DNA of 64,000 nt from Hsuehochloa calcarea (GCA_036346395.1 CM070598.1:3269517-3333516), one strand, 5' to 3'. Positions 46,744-59,600 are shown, counted from the stretch's first letter. The notes: a model not told the origin generated them from the sequence alone. Translations and numbers: made by a program.

Positions 46744-47435
46744 ATGGAGCACTACATACCCCAACTTCCTCGTGTGACAGCTTTGTCAGTACAAGTTAAT
46801 TCATCAGGCAGGGATGATTTGGCAGCTACGGTAGCAAGTCTCCTCGCACGATGTAGCAATCTCACAGACCTCAGCATAAAACTGACGTTGAGCTTCTCTA
46901 ACAAGTCTATATATATATAATGCATGTGCTCATATCACTTCACATTATTACAGTACATACTCCTACACTGCAAAGAGAGCTATACTTCTTCTAATTAGTT
47001 ACTTCTATCAAGCTAGCCGTACTGAACAAATCTCTTTCCATGCATTGTGATCATCACAGGGCGTTTCAGTGCCACCCTCAGAACCAAATGTCGTCAATGG
47101 TCGGTATCAGAGCTGGACACAGGGGCGGAGCCAACTGAGCTTACCCGGTGTCACAGGACACCGGGTCCTAAAAATGCCTCTCCTTATCATCTCCCTATCA
47201 TCTCCTAGACCTAGAGCATCTTCGGGAAGTAAAAATCGTGGGCTTCCAGGGACGTGAGGGTAAATCAGCCTTCGTGCGACTGTTGCAGGCAAGAGCCATA
47301 GCTCTTCAGAAGCTGACTCTAACCTTCAGCCAGCTTCGCCCTCCAAAGAAGAGCGGAGAAGAAGACCGGGAGGATTTGCTACGTCCTCGTGTTCCGTTTT
47401 CTACCGGGAAGTGGACTGCTTGCTTGCTCCCATGA
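46744..47435 (+). pseudogene. F-box protein LRR/FBD fragment, copy A
   Basis: MEHYIPQLPRVTALSVQV then LLARCSNLTDLSIKL (46744-46890) is the start of the LRR part of plant F-box/FBD proteins. The FBD-like tail EHLREVKIVGFQGREGKSAF with ARAIALQKLTLTFSQ lies at about 47210-47435, ending STGKWTACLLP. An intron-like gap separates them. Copy A alone has about 70 bp inserted at roughly 47117-47190, starting 'caggggcggagcc', which disrupts the frame where copy B reads SWTCPPIISLDLEHLREVK. There is no F-box upstream of these pieces, so this is the tail of a broken gene. Confidence 0.7.
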
Positions 47436-47754
47436 ACGTACGACGATGTACCAGCAGACGTCAATGCTGTGAATAGCCCATGGATCAGTTTGCAAGCGTA
47501 TCTCTATTTCGCCCCTAGTTAAACGTGAGCTCAACCCGCTGTTCCCAATCAACAGTGCTTGGGAGTCGTGCAAGGATTTTTAATAAGCAATATTTTCCCT
47601 TAATAGGCAGAGTTAAATTCTAAGTATCAGTCAAAAACAAATTGCCGCATATCTGAAGTTAAATCTCCCCGGCTGATAATAAAGAGGTCAATATGCATAT
47701 ATATGTGTATTTTTTTTTTGCCAAGGCCGAGAGTTTCCATTCACCGATCTGCCC

Positions 47755-48540
47755 ATGGAGCCCACTGGCGTGCGTAAGGAGAAACGAAGAAGGCGAAATC
47801 CGTCTAGTGGCGGTGCCGCCGCCGGCGTCGATCTGATCAGCAACCTCGGCGACGACGTTCTCCTGCACATCCTCCGCTTGCTGACCGATGCGACGGACAT
47901 CACGCGCACGGGCGCGCTCTCCCGGCAGTGGCGCCACCTCTGGAAGCGCATCCCCGCCCTCCGCTTCGCCTTCAGGCCGAACCATGAGCGCCCAGACAAC
48001 GGCGAACGGTTTATCGCCTTGGTGGACGGCATTCTTGCCCGACGTGCCCAAACCGGCGTCGGCATCAAGGAGCTAGAGATCTGATTTACGATGCAATCTA
48101 ACGCTTGTCCATGAACAAAGAATCGTGCCATCCATCAAAGCCGCGCACGTCGATGAGTGGCTTCGTTATGCTACGCAGGTAACGCAGCACGTCGCGAAAT
48201 CTTTCGTCTTTGAACAAGAGCTACCACCGCCGGGAGGACAAACGACAAATCGGCAATGGTTCTCGATGGGCTTCCCAGCTCCGCAAGATTGGAGACCATG
48301 AGGTTGGCGTTACGCAGCGCCAGTCTCCGACTTCCCGACGCTGCGGCATTCGATTCGCTCACGGAGTCACGGATCTTCCGCTCAGCAACGTACGGCTCGC
48401 GGTGGGCAATGCGGCCCGAGTCTGCAGAAGTTGCGTCTGTGGAACCTGACTGGGCTGACGGGGGGAGTTGCGGTCAGTCAAAAATGGGTGATATCGGATT
48501 TACAAGTCGGGTCGGTAGGAATATAAATTTATCTTAAAAA
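47755..48540 (+). pseudogene. F-box/LRR protein pseudogene, N-terminal part, copy A
   Basis: MEPTGVRKEKRRRRNPSS leads into a clear F-box: DLISNLGDDVLLHILRLLTD then RTGALSRQWRHLWKRIPALR. The frame stops at 48082-48084 after GIKELEI. The expected continuation follows in other frames: PSIKAAHVDEWLRYATQ, FVFEQELPPPGGQTTN, then LPSSARLETMRLALRSASLR, then SLQKLRLWNLTGLTG near 48421-48470. F-box proteins of this class are SCF substrate receptors; this copy could make at most a 109-residue F-box peptide. The same stop and frame changes occur in copy B, so decay began before duplication. A G-run near 48460 is one base longer here than in copy B. Confidence 0.85.
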
Positions 48541-48651
48541 ATTTGGTTTTAATGAATTTTATCTAGAACACTGCGAAGAACCCATCCTGCTTCAGAGGAG
48601 AAACATGGAGCGGGAGCTTTGTTTTCGGTCGAGCTCTAATTTTCATCGTAC

Positions 48652-49125
48652 TCCACTTTATGTGTTGTTCCATCTCAGAACATCTCCTCCTGAAACTCGT
48701 TGTTCATTATAGCGATCATTGATGGTGCGACGAAGAAAAATAGGCACATATGACAGATCCACCAACCGGGGGCATCGTTGTTCAAATCGGTGCCGATGAA
48801 CTCTTGGGAAGGTAGCTCCTCCATTGGGGGGCCTTGTGAAAGATCGAGAGCGGGTACTAGTTACTCTGTGTTGTCATCGACCACATCCAAGTTGTTCCGC
48901 AAATCCTCAACAACATTGGTCTGCTCCACCACTACCTCCAACGACCTCACCGGGGATGCGAGTACAACCTCTTTGTACGTGTCCCAATCACCGTCAGATG
49001 AGATTAGCATCAACAAGGCGTGCACTTTAGAACCCAGCCTAGCATTATATCGCCCAAGCATTCTAACAACGACCCCGGGCTTATCCCATCCAAAGGTCGA
49101 CTTAATCCTTGTCACAAGAGTTCCA
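48652..49125 (-). pseudogene. Possible Mutator-like transposase N-terminal fragment, copy A (nonsense-broken)
   Basis: The minus-strand frame includes TRIKSTFGWDKPGVVVRMLG, RYNARLGSKVHALLMLISSD and VRSLEVVVEQTNVVEDLRNN. It stops at VDDNTE (about 48862), where copy B continues with ELVPALDLS. The layout (a sensor-like fold with a 'DGDWDTYKEVV' core and an acidic linker) resembles the N-terminal region of plant Mutator-like transposases, which is inference. No catalytic DDE domain is nearby. Confidence 0.4.
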
Positions 49126-51241
49126 AAGCCTGATGATTCTCGAAATAGAAAACAGTCACTTACATGCCACCAAAGTCCGCACCACTACCGGTTTGGCTAA
49201 TTGGCCCACCAAGTACAAACACGAACCACTTTATCCTCTAAATTCAATAATGCGAAGAAAACATTAGAAAAGTCAATACCGTGTGCCATTAATTTTAAAG
49301 AAAGTTGAATACAAGTTCTTTTAATTACTCATTTTCATTCTAAGGAACAATCTTATGTTTTTACAGATTACATTGATAGTACAAGACAAATATGTATCCA
49401 AACCGAAGTGCTATAAATGCATGACAACAAATCCGTGCCCACCTTTTAATATAGATGACTAAAGAATCCCACTTCTATCCAGGAACTTGAACAAAAGAAA
49501 TATTTGTTGTTAAGATACAACTACGCACTCATGTATGTGGATGGTGTTAATTAGGCGACACAGGTCAAAGGAGGAGTGTAAGAGTGCAAGCTAAGTAGGA
49601 GAGGAACCAACTAATTCTAACAACCAACAATACGTCCAAATACAGTGGCTCATTTACGAGGATTAAAACTTCTATGTATTACTTTAATACATAAGAAAAG
49701 ACTATACGTCTTCGTGGTCATAACCCCTAAGACTAACGACCTCACTGGTCGTAAGGATTCCAGATGTTACATAATAAATACTCTATCGGACAAGGTCCCG
49801 TACCTAGTTCCCGACCAGTTAACTGCTCGTAAAGCTATGAACTGATATCTGGATCCAAATCCAGGTACATCCTTTACCGTGTGATGAGTGGAACACATGT
49901 TGTATACTCCATACCACGCGACGTTACATAATCCTAAGACACTGACTAATGGTTGAATGTCTCACCGACATTTAACCGCACATCAGTTGATACTTTAATC
50001 AACTGTCACCTCCCTCTGACCAGACGCAACGCTTTGCATATGCGTCTTCTCCAGAAACAACTACCACCTCTTCGGAAGCTATTTAGAGAGACAGCGGAAA
50101 AAGACAAGAGGCTACGGGCATTAGATTCATATTTTCGATCTATTTTCAGTAGTATAGCCAACATCATACTCAGTATAACCAGGATTAGTCATTTACCTGA
50201 TTGTAGGTATTCCTTGTAAACAATCAGTTTATAGTAATAAAGAGCGACCCCATTCTCTTCCAGGAGATACACATCATTTTTCTCTATTTTTATATATTTT
50301 CATAAGATCGACGATTTGATCGTCGACACTCGTGGTGCATGAAAGAGCCATCATCCATTGCATACCTCTTTGTATCCAACTGATTTTAATAGTATATATT
50401 GTCTACTCAAGGTTAACTAAAAGTTTTTTTTTAAGTCAAATACTACTCTTTAAATAAAAATACCAACATACCAGATAAATAGTTTCTAATGTAACCCCTA
50501 AAACTTTCAAGTCTCTCTTATGTACATACCAGATAATAGCTCCTAAGGATATATTCAGTATCTCATTAATAGCTCCTAAGGATATATTCAGTATCTGTCA
50601 AGTGTCAACAGTCATGAGGAAGTGTCATAAGGACTATGAGGCGAGAAGCAACCGGGAAAAAACTTTGTAGTTGGTACAAACTAATACTCATAAGAAGAGG
50701 ACCATAATAGATTAATTGTATGAATTGTATTCTAGTATGAGGACTAGATAAGTAGAATAATTGTATGATAGAAACTAATGCTTGATCATTAGAATACTCT
50801 GATAGTTTGCCTAAATAAATACCACCCAGATAACTTTCAAACTTAATTTCATACATAGTGATCCTGCAACAATATGGGCCATATTCCCAACAAACACAAA
50901 AGAATCCATACTTCTACCCAAATAAGAACAAGAACGACATCTGCAAAAAGATAGTAACAGCAGCTGTCTTGCGAGAGCCTCATGCATTCAATATCTAAGT
51001 CCTAGTAATCATGCTTAAGCCATAATCATAAGATGACAACCATATCAGGATGGCCTAATTCAAGACCAAAATGACAACCATAACGTGGACAACACTAGAG
51101 AAACTAGATGTAGCTACTCCACGAGGTTGTTCACAAGCACACGACGCCTTAATTCACATCCCAAATTCCCAATCGCAAGGAGTTCATGACTAGGTAGATA
51201 GATTACCCGTGGAGGCAGGGGGAGGAAGATAAATTCCCAAT

Positions 51242-51294
51242 CGCTTCTTTCCCAACTCCTAAGGTCGTCAGCCTTAGGAGTTGGGAAAGAAGCG
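51242..51294. repeat. Perfect 23-bp inverted repeat with 7-nt loop
   Basis: Arms 51242-51264 and 51272-51294 are perfect reverse complements around the loop TCGTCAG. The arm contains CCCAACTCCTAAGG. The same left arm and loop reappear at 63964-63993, and the window ends inside the second arm. No transposon ends were recognised around it. Confidence 0.92.
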
Positions 51295-51569
51295 GCCGAA
51301 TCGACGGTGCACACGGCCAGCAGCAGCGCCGCCGCCGCCGCGTGCTTGCTGCCCTCGTTACTCGAAGACATCATGCACACGTGCCTCACCAGGACCCGCA
51401 TTGCGCCCGCGTCACCGCCCCGCGGCCGGCCTCCGACGTGGCCAGCGCTTCCCTGCTGACGCCCACGACAGGCGCTTGAAGAGCTCCCCGACCGCGCCGC
51501 GATGGATGGCGCTGAGCCGCTGACACGAGCAGCCTCGGCGGCGCAGACCGCCGCGACCGCGCGCGTCGG

Positions 51570-51700
51570 GGGCCGGCCGGTCGTGCTGCTGCAGGAGCCA
51601 GCTCCCGTCCTCTGGCGTCAGACGGAGCGCCTCGTGGTGGGATGCGATTTCGCAATATTTCTGTGATATCCTCTTGATCTTGAGGCCAACAGAGCTCGGA
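51570..51700 (-). pseudogene. Possible NLR (CC-NBS-LRR) linker relic
   Basis: The minus frame gives GLKIKRISQKYCEIASHH then EALRLTPEDGS (about 51600-51690). This resembles the helix between the coiled-coil and NB-ARC domains of grass disease-resistance proteins (typically 'IKKI...EIS...REALRL'). No P-loop, RNBS or LRR motif follows in any frame. The short length makes this tentative. A nearby minus-strand frame starting MMSSSNEGSKHAAAAALLLA (51114-51390) has a hydrophobic N-terminus but no recognised domain. Confidence 0.35.
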
Positions 51701-53752
51701 GGCGAGTGCGACAGCAGAGCGCCGACCTCGCGGGCGCGGGTACGGTTCTTGGCTGGATCGGGCCCGTCACCATTGTAAACGGCCGGCCTTGGGTTTCCAT
51801 TGCATTGCATTTGAATCGTAATCGCAGGAGGCGCTATGCTCGGAATCAGATTGCGCCCATGGTCACTTGAACAAATGGCGAGATCAAAGTAAGCCACATC
51901 AAAGAAAATAGCAATTGTAATGATAGCAAACTTACATTGAATAGCCCCTCGTTTTGCCCTCAAGCATGCTTCAACCCCTGTACTGTATGTATATACATCC
52001 ATGGCATGATGAGCAGCAGCTACTAAGCTATCTGGAATCAGCACACATCGCCTCCAAGTTGTGCGTCGTCCGTCGTTAGCGCCGTCTTCTCAAAGTTTGC
52101 TCCGCGTTGCTCAACAATTTTCTTTCATTCCGGGCCGGTAACCTACTGCTGCCCGCTTCCTGTAAATTCATCCATGCCTTATGGCATTTCGTATATGCCG
52201 AAATCGTAGTGTCGTCCTCATTCTCCGGGTCCAGTTAGGTACCTAACTGAACAAGCATGGGAGGCGGGAAGGACAAACATGATCCCTCATGGTATGCCCT
52301 ATTTTGCATTTCCTGTGTAGTCTGTACCCTTGTTGCACTTACCCGATGGGCAAGCATGCAAGGTAGTCAGTCTACTTCCAAACCCTTTTATTCAGGTCAC
52401 GGTACCTCCCTCCCCGGGAAGTCCCGCAGCGGGAACATGCGGTTGTCCCCCGATCCGCCCAGTGCCACGGATGACGACAACGAGGCGGGCTTGGCGGGTG
52501 CCACCGCCGAGGACACTGAGGACGAGTAGGCGGAGGACGAAGACAGGGAGGTAAAGTGGGGTGACGGTTTCAATGGGAGATGGGAGACTGGAGTGATGGG
52601 AGATCGGGAGTTACTCGGCGAACCGTGCGCACGGAGAAACCAAGATAGCACGTCTCAGATCTAACGGCTCATGTGGTATAAAGGAGAACAGATCCAACGA
52701 CTCACGTGGTATAAAGGAGAACAGATCCAACGAGGACGAACCGCCACCAATTCCTTCTTTTATAATAGTAAAGATATCACCTTAGTGCTTTCTCACTGTT
52801 GCTACAGTTATTCTTACGATAGACAACTGTTCACTTTTTCTCTCTCTCTCAAATCACTGTTCATATGGTGGGTCTTCCCTAGATTGCAAAGGATTCAGAT
52901 CTAGTGTTGTGGGTGAATATTCCACGCTCTGAAGCATCCATGGCCTAGCTCATACTCATATCAAATTTCTCAAGCCCATCTCAAATAGAAACCGACTTGA
53001 GAGGATAAGCTTCTAAAATAAAAATCATTACATCAAGGCCCGGTGGACAAATCGAAGGCCCACTAGTACCACCAGTTCCGTATACCTTCGTCCCTATATT
53101 TCTCCGCTCCACTACAGTTACAAAACACTTGTCCTCCTCAGCCGCCGTCCGCTTCTCCTCCTAGCACTCGCAACACTATTACAATTCTTATTAAAGTAAC
53201 ACTATTATAACTTAAAGTTACAACATAAGAGTGCATTTTTTCTTAAATATATATTAACTTTAACACTCTTCTCTCTTCTTGTTCTCTACAATAGCATATT
53301 AAATGATGTTTATACCACTAAGTAACAATTAACGTGGGCATTTGGTGGAACATATTGCTTAAAAAAATAAAATGTATGTGTTTTCAAATCAAAACTAACT
53401 CCCTTAAATAATATTTCTTTTGGACAAAAGGGAGTATATAAATACTTATGACCACTAGTGATGAGGACATCATTTGTATTGCTCCATATGTTGTGTTTAA
53501 GTTTTGCTGTACTTTGGAACAAAATGAATTTACCAAAAGGGCGGAAAACTTTTTGCAAAGAAGTATAACACTGAGGTGAACTCGTTTCTATCTATTCCTA
53601 ATGATGTTATTCATGAGAATGGAATACTACCTCGTGTCACTACTTTGTGCATTATCAGGTTGGAATATTGTGAAGACTTTGGAACCGAGAGGGGGGCCGG
53701 AGCCAAAGTAATGGAGGAAAACCATAGAATATCAAGGGAAGTCACTTTAAGT

Positions 53753-54425
53753 TGTCACAACCAGATCTGTTGTCACGACTAGGTCTTGGCCGAAGGTTGT
53801 AGTCGTGCAGGGCAAGGAACGTCGGTCGGAGTCTACGACCAGATGCCGTCATGCGCCGCTAAAGGAGAAGGTCCAAGCAGCCCAAGACTAAGAGAAAGAA
53901 GCCAAACCGCGTGGAGGTCCAAGGCGTGAACAGTACTCGATATGAACAGTAGTCGGTATGAACAGTACATACCATGAATAGTAAGCTGAACACGATGTTT
54001 AGGTCAGTAGTTGGATTCGAAATCCTTTGGCCAAATCAATTAGGAGTTGGTCCTAGACCTTGGTGCGTGAGTTAGGGGGCACCATAAATACCATCGTGAC
54101 CCCCTATGTATCCCGGAGATCATTATTTTTAGAAATAACAGACTGAAATAAGTTTGCTTTTGTTTTTCCATGTTGGTCGAACCAACTTGAAGGGGGAATT
54201 GAGAGTTCCAAATTCAGATCATTCAACCTTTCTGTTGGGAATTAGGAGTATGATTATTTCACTTGGTGGTCGGTGAAATCAACACGTGTGTTCTTGCGAA
54301 TTAAGAGTGCTAATTCTTGCACGGGCAACAAAAGATCACTATGATTCAAGAGGGGTACGTGAGTATTCGATCCTACGTCTAGAAGATCGAACGACCCGTA
54401 TCATCTAGACTCATGACAATTGGCA
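53753..54425 (+). repeat. LTR-like block, copy B
   Basis: This is the counterpart of 45453-46130, with the same start (TGTCACAACC), TATA-like sequence and PBS-like end. It differs by a few substitutions, for example 'gaggggtacgtgag' for 'gagagtgcgtgag'. Confidence 0.5.
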
Positions 54426-55047
54426 CCATCAAATTGTTTGATGCAAAAGAAAAACCTGCTAGGTTTCTAGGCGTGGGTTAAGGTGTGCGGCATGCCAGTG
54501 TACCAAGTACATAAAGAAATTAAAAAAAAAGAAAAACAAGTATTTTATTATTTCATAAAGAACATTAAAAGCAGTACCCAATATTTGCGCGAGGTGATCT
54601 GACTTGGGTGATGTCGTCTCCTGGTTTCCGGGGTCTCGGAAGACGCTCGGTTAATTACTCCAGCTGGTAGGACCCGCGGAACACCTCCGATTAAAATGTG
54701 GTAGTCGCCGTCGTCTTCGGTCTTCGCTTCGCATTCTCAATGCATGTGATGTAGATGGGCGTCAGCAGCATCCATGGACTCGTCGGTCCATGTGATGTTG
54801 GTAGCGTAGACTCTTCAGCTTCAACAGTCACCTCCAAGTGTTCCTACACAATCCGACGGTACGTAATATATACGTACTCCTATTTCATTGTCTCCTGACA
54901 ATGAATCTTGTACTTGTAAAGCAGTACATGTACTCTGTGCTGTGTCTAGTGTCTACTGTGTCCTTTCCGACTGAATTCCTAACTACTATATATACGTTTG
55001 GCCATTGATCCCTTGTCCAGAGAAAAGAGTATTGGGAGGCTGACTTG

Positions 55048-55672
55048 ATGGAGCACTACATACCCCAACTTCCTCGTGTGACAGCTTTGTCAGTACAAGT
55101 TAATTCATCAGGCAGGGATGATTTGGCAGCTACGGTAGCAAGTCTCCTCGCACGATGTAGCAATCTCACAGACCTCAGCATAAAACTGACGTTGAGCTTC
55201 TCTAACAAGTCTATATATATATAATGCATGTGCTCATATCACTTCACATTATTACAGTACATACTCCTACACTGCAAAGAGAGCTATACTTCTTCTAATT
55301 AGTTACTTCTATCAAGCTAGCCGTACTGAACAAATCTCTTTCCATGCACTGTGATCATCACAGGGCGTTTCAGTGCCACCCTCAGAACCAAATGTCGTCA
55401 ATGGTCGGTATCAGAGCTGGACATGCCCTCCTATCATCTCCCTAGACCTAGAGCATCTTCGGGAAGTAAAAATCGTGGGCTTCCAGGGACGTGAGGGTAA
55501 ATCAGCCTTCGTGCGACTGTTGCAGGCAAGAGCCATAGCTCTTCAGAAGCTGACTCTAACCTTCAGCCAGCTTCGCCCTCCAAAGAAGAGCGGGGAAGAA
55601 GACTGGGAGGATTTGCTGCGTCCTCGTGTTCCGTTTTCTACCGGGAAGTGGACTGCTTGCTTGCTCCCATGA
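55048..55672 (+). pseudogene. F-box protein LRR/FBD fragment, copy B
   Basis: This is the same piece as in copy A but without its insertion. The last exon reads through as WTCPPIISLDLEHLREVKIV then FQGREGKSAFVRLLQARAIA and ends STGKWTACLLP at 55672. It therefore shows the ancestral uninterrupted FBD-like sequence. There is still no linked F-box upstream, so it is scored as a gene remnant. Confidence 0.7.
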
Positions 55673-55769
55673 ACGTACGACGATGTACCAGCAGACGTCA
55701 ATGCTGTGAATAGCCCATGGATCAGTTTGCAAGCGTATCTCTATTTCGCCCCTAGTTAAACGTGAGCTC

Positions 55770-55896
55770 TGTTAGAGATATATATTAGAGATAGAATAGG
55801 ACTCTAGATATTATTTGATTTCCTTATCCGTAACATCTTCTTATGTATATATATTGGCCCTTTGGCCTCATATTGAATCTGGCGACAATCACAACA
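55770..55896 (+). repeat. Copia-3 left LTR
   Basis: This 127-bp LTR is paired with 60166-60293 and directly followed by the tRNA-Met-type primer-binding site. Confidence 0.95.
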
Positions 55897-56694
55897 TGGT
55901 ATCGAGCCTACCTAGGGTTTTGGATTTTTCGTCGCTTTGCTTGTCGCCGCCGCGGCCTCCTCCCTTGCGCCGCCGCGGCCTCCTTCACGCCGCCGCCGCC
56001 TCCTTCCGCAGCGCCGCCGCCGGCCTCCTCCCACCACGCCGGGATCCTCGCCGGATCCCTTCTCCGGCCGCCTCTGCGGATCGCCGTCGTCGTCGACATC
56101 TCCGACCGAGGAGCGTTGTCGCCATTGCCGGCTACTCTGCGCCGCTCGCCGTCGAGAGCCACTCGAGAACCGGGGGCCAGCTGTCGCCGTCGCCATCCGC
56201 CTCTGCCGGATCGCCATCACCGTCGCGACATCTCCGACCAGGGGCGCCGGGCGCCGTCGCCGCCCGCCGCCAGAGGGCGACGCTGGCCATTGCTAGCCGC
56301 CGCCGCGCTGGGAAGCGCAAGGCGCCCGGCCGCGACCACTCGCCGCCGCCGCCTCCGTCGACAGACGCGCCCGCCGACGGCCTCCAGCTCAAGCAGCAGC
56401 CTCGGCGGGGCGGCGTAGTGGAGCCCCACGGGTGGAGGCGCGGAGTCGCCACGCCGCTAGCGCGCCGCCGCCACCACTCGCCACGCCTCCATCGACACGC
56501 GCGCCGCCGCCAAGCGGCAGGCGGGGAACCTAATCCCTGCCGTGCGTGTCGCGCGTGAATTGATGGGCGGCTGTTAAAACATGCCGGTTGAGCGGTTGAA
56601 AAAAGAGAGAGAGAAAAAACGTCGATCTAACGCGCGCGTCGGCGCCGCTGTTGAACCGTTGCCTTGGTCGCCGCGCCGTCGGTCGCCGCCTACC

Positions 56695-59600
56695 AATGGC
56701 TTCCGTTACGCTGCGTGGTGCTACTCCGCGCTTGACACTATCTCCTCGGCGACTACCACGGTGGTGGTGGTCGCCTCAATCTGGCGGTGGTTGTCCTCAT
56801 CTGCTCCCTCTGCGACAAGGTCGGCCACATTGAGTTCGGTGCTATAAGAAGCGGCATCTTTCACGTCGTTCTTCTACTAGCACCGCGACTGATGCTTCTA
56901 CATCGACGTCTGCGCCGACTCCTTGGCGATTTCTCTCACGAGCGGAGATAGCCGACTTGACGCCGCTACTTGAGTTCTCCTTGACGAGTTACGCCGTTAC
57001 GCTACTAATTCTTGAACGCTGCGAAACCACCACCTCCACAGTCGGCACCTTCCGTGGATTCTTGATTACGGAGCATCTTTTTACATGACTCCGATTCTTC
57101 TACTCATCCTTCATTACACCTCTTGAATCTCCCAGTCGGTGTTCTTACTGCGATGGTACCTCTCTTTCATCTGCAGTCGAGGACCTCTAAGCAACTCATC
57201 TTTTCATGTTCCTTACATTGCTCATGTTCCTCGCCTTACCATGCGACTTCTTTCTGTGGGCGATCATCGATCTTGGTTATCGAGTCATTCTCGACTCTGA
57301 CTCTTGTTGTGTTCAGGACCGCCACACGGGAGCTCTGGTTGGTTCTGGCCCTCGGCGTCTTGACTCACAGCGTCTTTGGGAGCTTGGCTGGCTTCACCTT
57401 CCATCCGCTGCCACCGTCGCTACCAGTCTCTCTTACGCCACTCCGTCTACGAGCTCTTTCCAAAGCGGTGGCATCACCGTCTTGGCCATCTGTGTGGATC
57501 TCGTCTCGTCGTCCTTAGTTCGTCGTGGTCTTCGGGATCATCTCGGGAGGCGTCTCTTTAGATTGTCGTGGTCGTAAGTTAGGCAAACAGATTGACTTCC
57601 TTATCATCATAGTGAGTCGGTGTCTCAGCGTCCTTTTGATCTTGTTCATTCGATGTTTGGGGTCCGCTCCTTCGTTTGAAAGGGGTCATCGATACTATAT
57701 CATATTTATAGATGATTTCTCTCGCCACACTTGGATATATTTTATGTCTTCTCGTAGTGAGGTCTTGTCCATCTATAAACAATTTGCCACCATGGTTCGC
57801 TTTACAGTTCTCCACTCCTATTCGTGTTTTCGTGCGACTCTGTGGCGAGTACCTCTCTCATCACCTCGCAGTTTCCTTCTTTGAGCGAGGCACTCTCGCT
57901 CGATTCTCTTGTCCCGTGCTCATGCTCGAATGGTGTTGCTGAGGGCAAGCATCGTCACCTTCTTGAGTCGGCTCGTGCCCTGATGATTGCCGCCTCTATC
58001 CCACCTCACTTTTGGGCAGAGGCTGTTTCCACTGCCACCTATCTCGTCAACATCTGACCTTCTTACGCTCTTGAGCGCAATCCCTATTGAGCGTCTCGTG
58101 GTCTCCTCCGACTACTCGCCCTTCGTCATTTGGTTGCGTTTGCTCGTTCTCCTCGCCCCTCGAGAACGCACCAAACCGCCCGCCGATCTGTTGAGTATGT
58201 CTTTACGGGATCTGATCTTGAGCACAAGGGCTATCGATGCTGGGATCCTGTTGGTCGACGGATGCGGATTTCTCGGGACGTCACTTTCGACGAGTCTCGT
58301 CCCTTCTACCCACGTCCTGTCTCTCCTTTGACTTCCTCTGTGGAGTCTCTGTCTTTTTTGACTTTTCCAGATACACCTATCTCTGTCTTGCCCTCGTCCA
58401 CCCGTCCCACTGAGTCTCCACATATTTCTCCTGTGGCCTCTCCGCCATTGTCGCCGCCTGCTTCGTCTCCTGCGGCTCCTCAGGCTCCCCCCACTACACT
58501 CGTCTACACTCGTCGACCTCGTATTGAGGATCTTCCAGATGAGCCCACTTCTCCTGATGTTTCATCTTCTCCTGATGCTTCATCTTCCCCTGATGGACCG
58601 TCTTCTCCTCGCTACGCTCTCCGTGATCGCCAGTCGATTCGGCCCCCTGCCCGTTTTGCCTTTGCTGGTGCCGCTACTTGTGAGCTCGCCTCCTCACGGA
58701 TCTTGTTACTCATCTGAGTGGCGGCATGCCATGGCCGAGAGATTGCGCCTCAGCGTCTTGGTACTTGGGATCTTGTTCCTTTTCCATCTCACTCTCGTCC
58801 CATCACATGTAAGTGGGTCTATAAGATTAAGACTCGCTCGATGGCTCTCTTGGCGCTATAAAGCGCGTCTTGTTGCTCGTGGCTTCCAGCGGGGAGCATG
58901 GTCGTGACTACGACGAGACTTTTGCTCTGTGGCCCACATGACCACTTGTCGCACTCTTCTTTCGGTGGCGTCATTGCCATGCTGATGCATTCTCGACTTG
59001 ATGTCAAGAATGCCTTTCTTAATGGCGAGTTGCGTGAGGAGGTCTACATGCATCCGCCACAGGTATTCATTCTGAGGGCATGGTGCGGCGCCTTCGTCGC
59101 TCTCTATGGCCTTAAGCAAGCCCTCGTGCTGGTTTGGCGCTTCTCCTCTGTGGTCACTGCTGCGGCTTTTCAGTGATTATGATCCTGCGCTCTTTGTCCA
59201 CACTTCGTCTCGTGGTCGGTCTCTTCTTCTTACGTATGTTGATGATATGATCATTCACAGGAGATGACTCGAGTACATTGCCTTTGTCAAGGCTCGTCTT
59301 AGTGAGCGATTCCTTATGTCGGATCTTGGTCCTCTTCGTTACTTCCTTGGGATTGAGGTTACTTCTACTCGGATGGTTTCTTTATGTCCCAAGAGAAGTA
59401 TATTCGAGATCTTCTTGATCGCGCCTCCCTCATTGATCAGCGTCTGTTGAGACTCCTATGGAGCTCAATGTTCACCTCAAACCCTCGATGGCGAGCCTCT
59501 TTACGATCCGACTACTATCGCCACCTTGTTGGGAGTCTTGTCTACCTTCTTTGTTACTCGTCCGGATATCACTTATCCATTCATATTACGAGTCGGTTTG

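Larger units (their letters stand above)
44099..52402 (+). repeat. Tandem segmental duplication, copy A (about 8.3 kb unit)
   Basis: From 'tacctccctccc' at 44099 the sequence recurs at 52403 and can be followed, in order and orientation, at least to 51278 (matching 64000, the window end). If 51279-52402 also recurs beyond the window, the unit is exactly 8304 bp and the arrangement is head to tail. Contents are a 33-bp tandem repeat (44366-44430), a CT microsatellite (about 44531), a foldback-like AT block (about 44880-45250), an LTR-like block, F-box/LRR/FBD pieces and a minus-strand fragment of possible Mutator origin. 49130-51240 shows no gene; its 49700-50340 portion resembles decayed LTR sequence. 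Confidence 0.95.

Noticed and set aside
48778..49200. 140-codon plus-strand frame (and its copy B counterpart at 61539-61961)
   Set aside because: It overlaps the minus-strand frame that has more protein-like composition, and shows no known family features. I treat it as the shadow frame.
55815..56558. Long plus-strand open frame of 247 codons, and several others in the same interval
   Set aside because: It lies in the GC-rich leader of Copia-3, gives only low-complexity Arg/Pro/Ala sequence, and is open in several frames on both strands at once.
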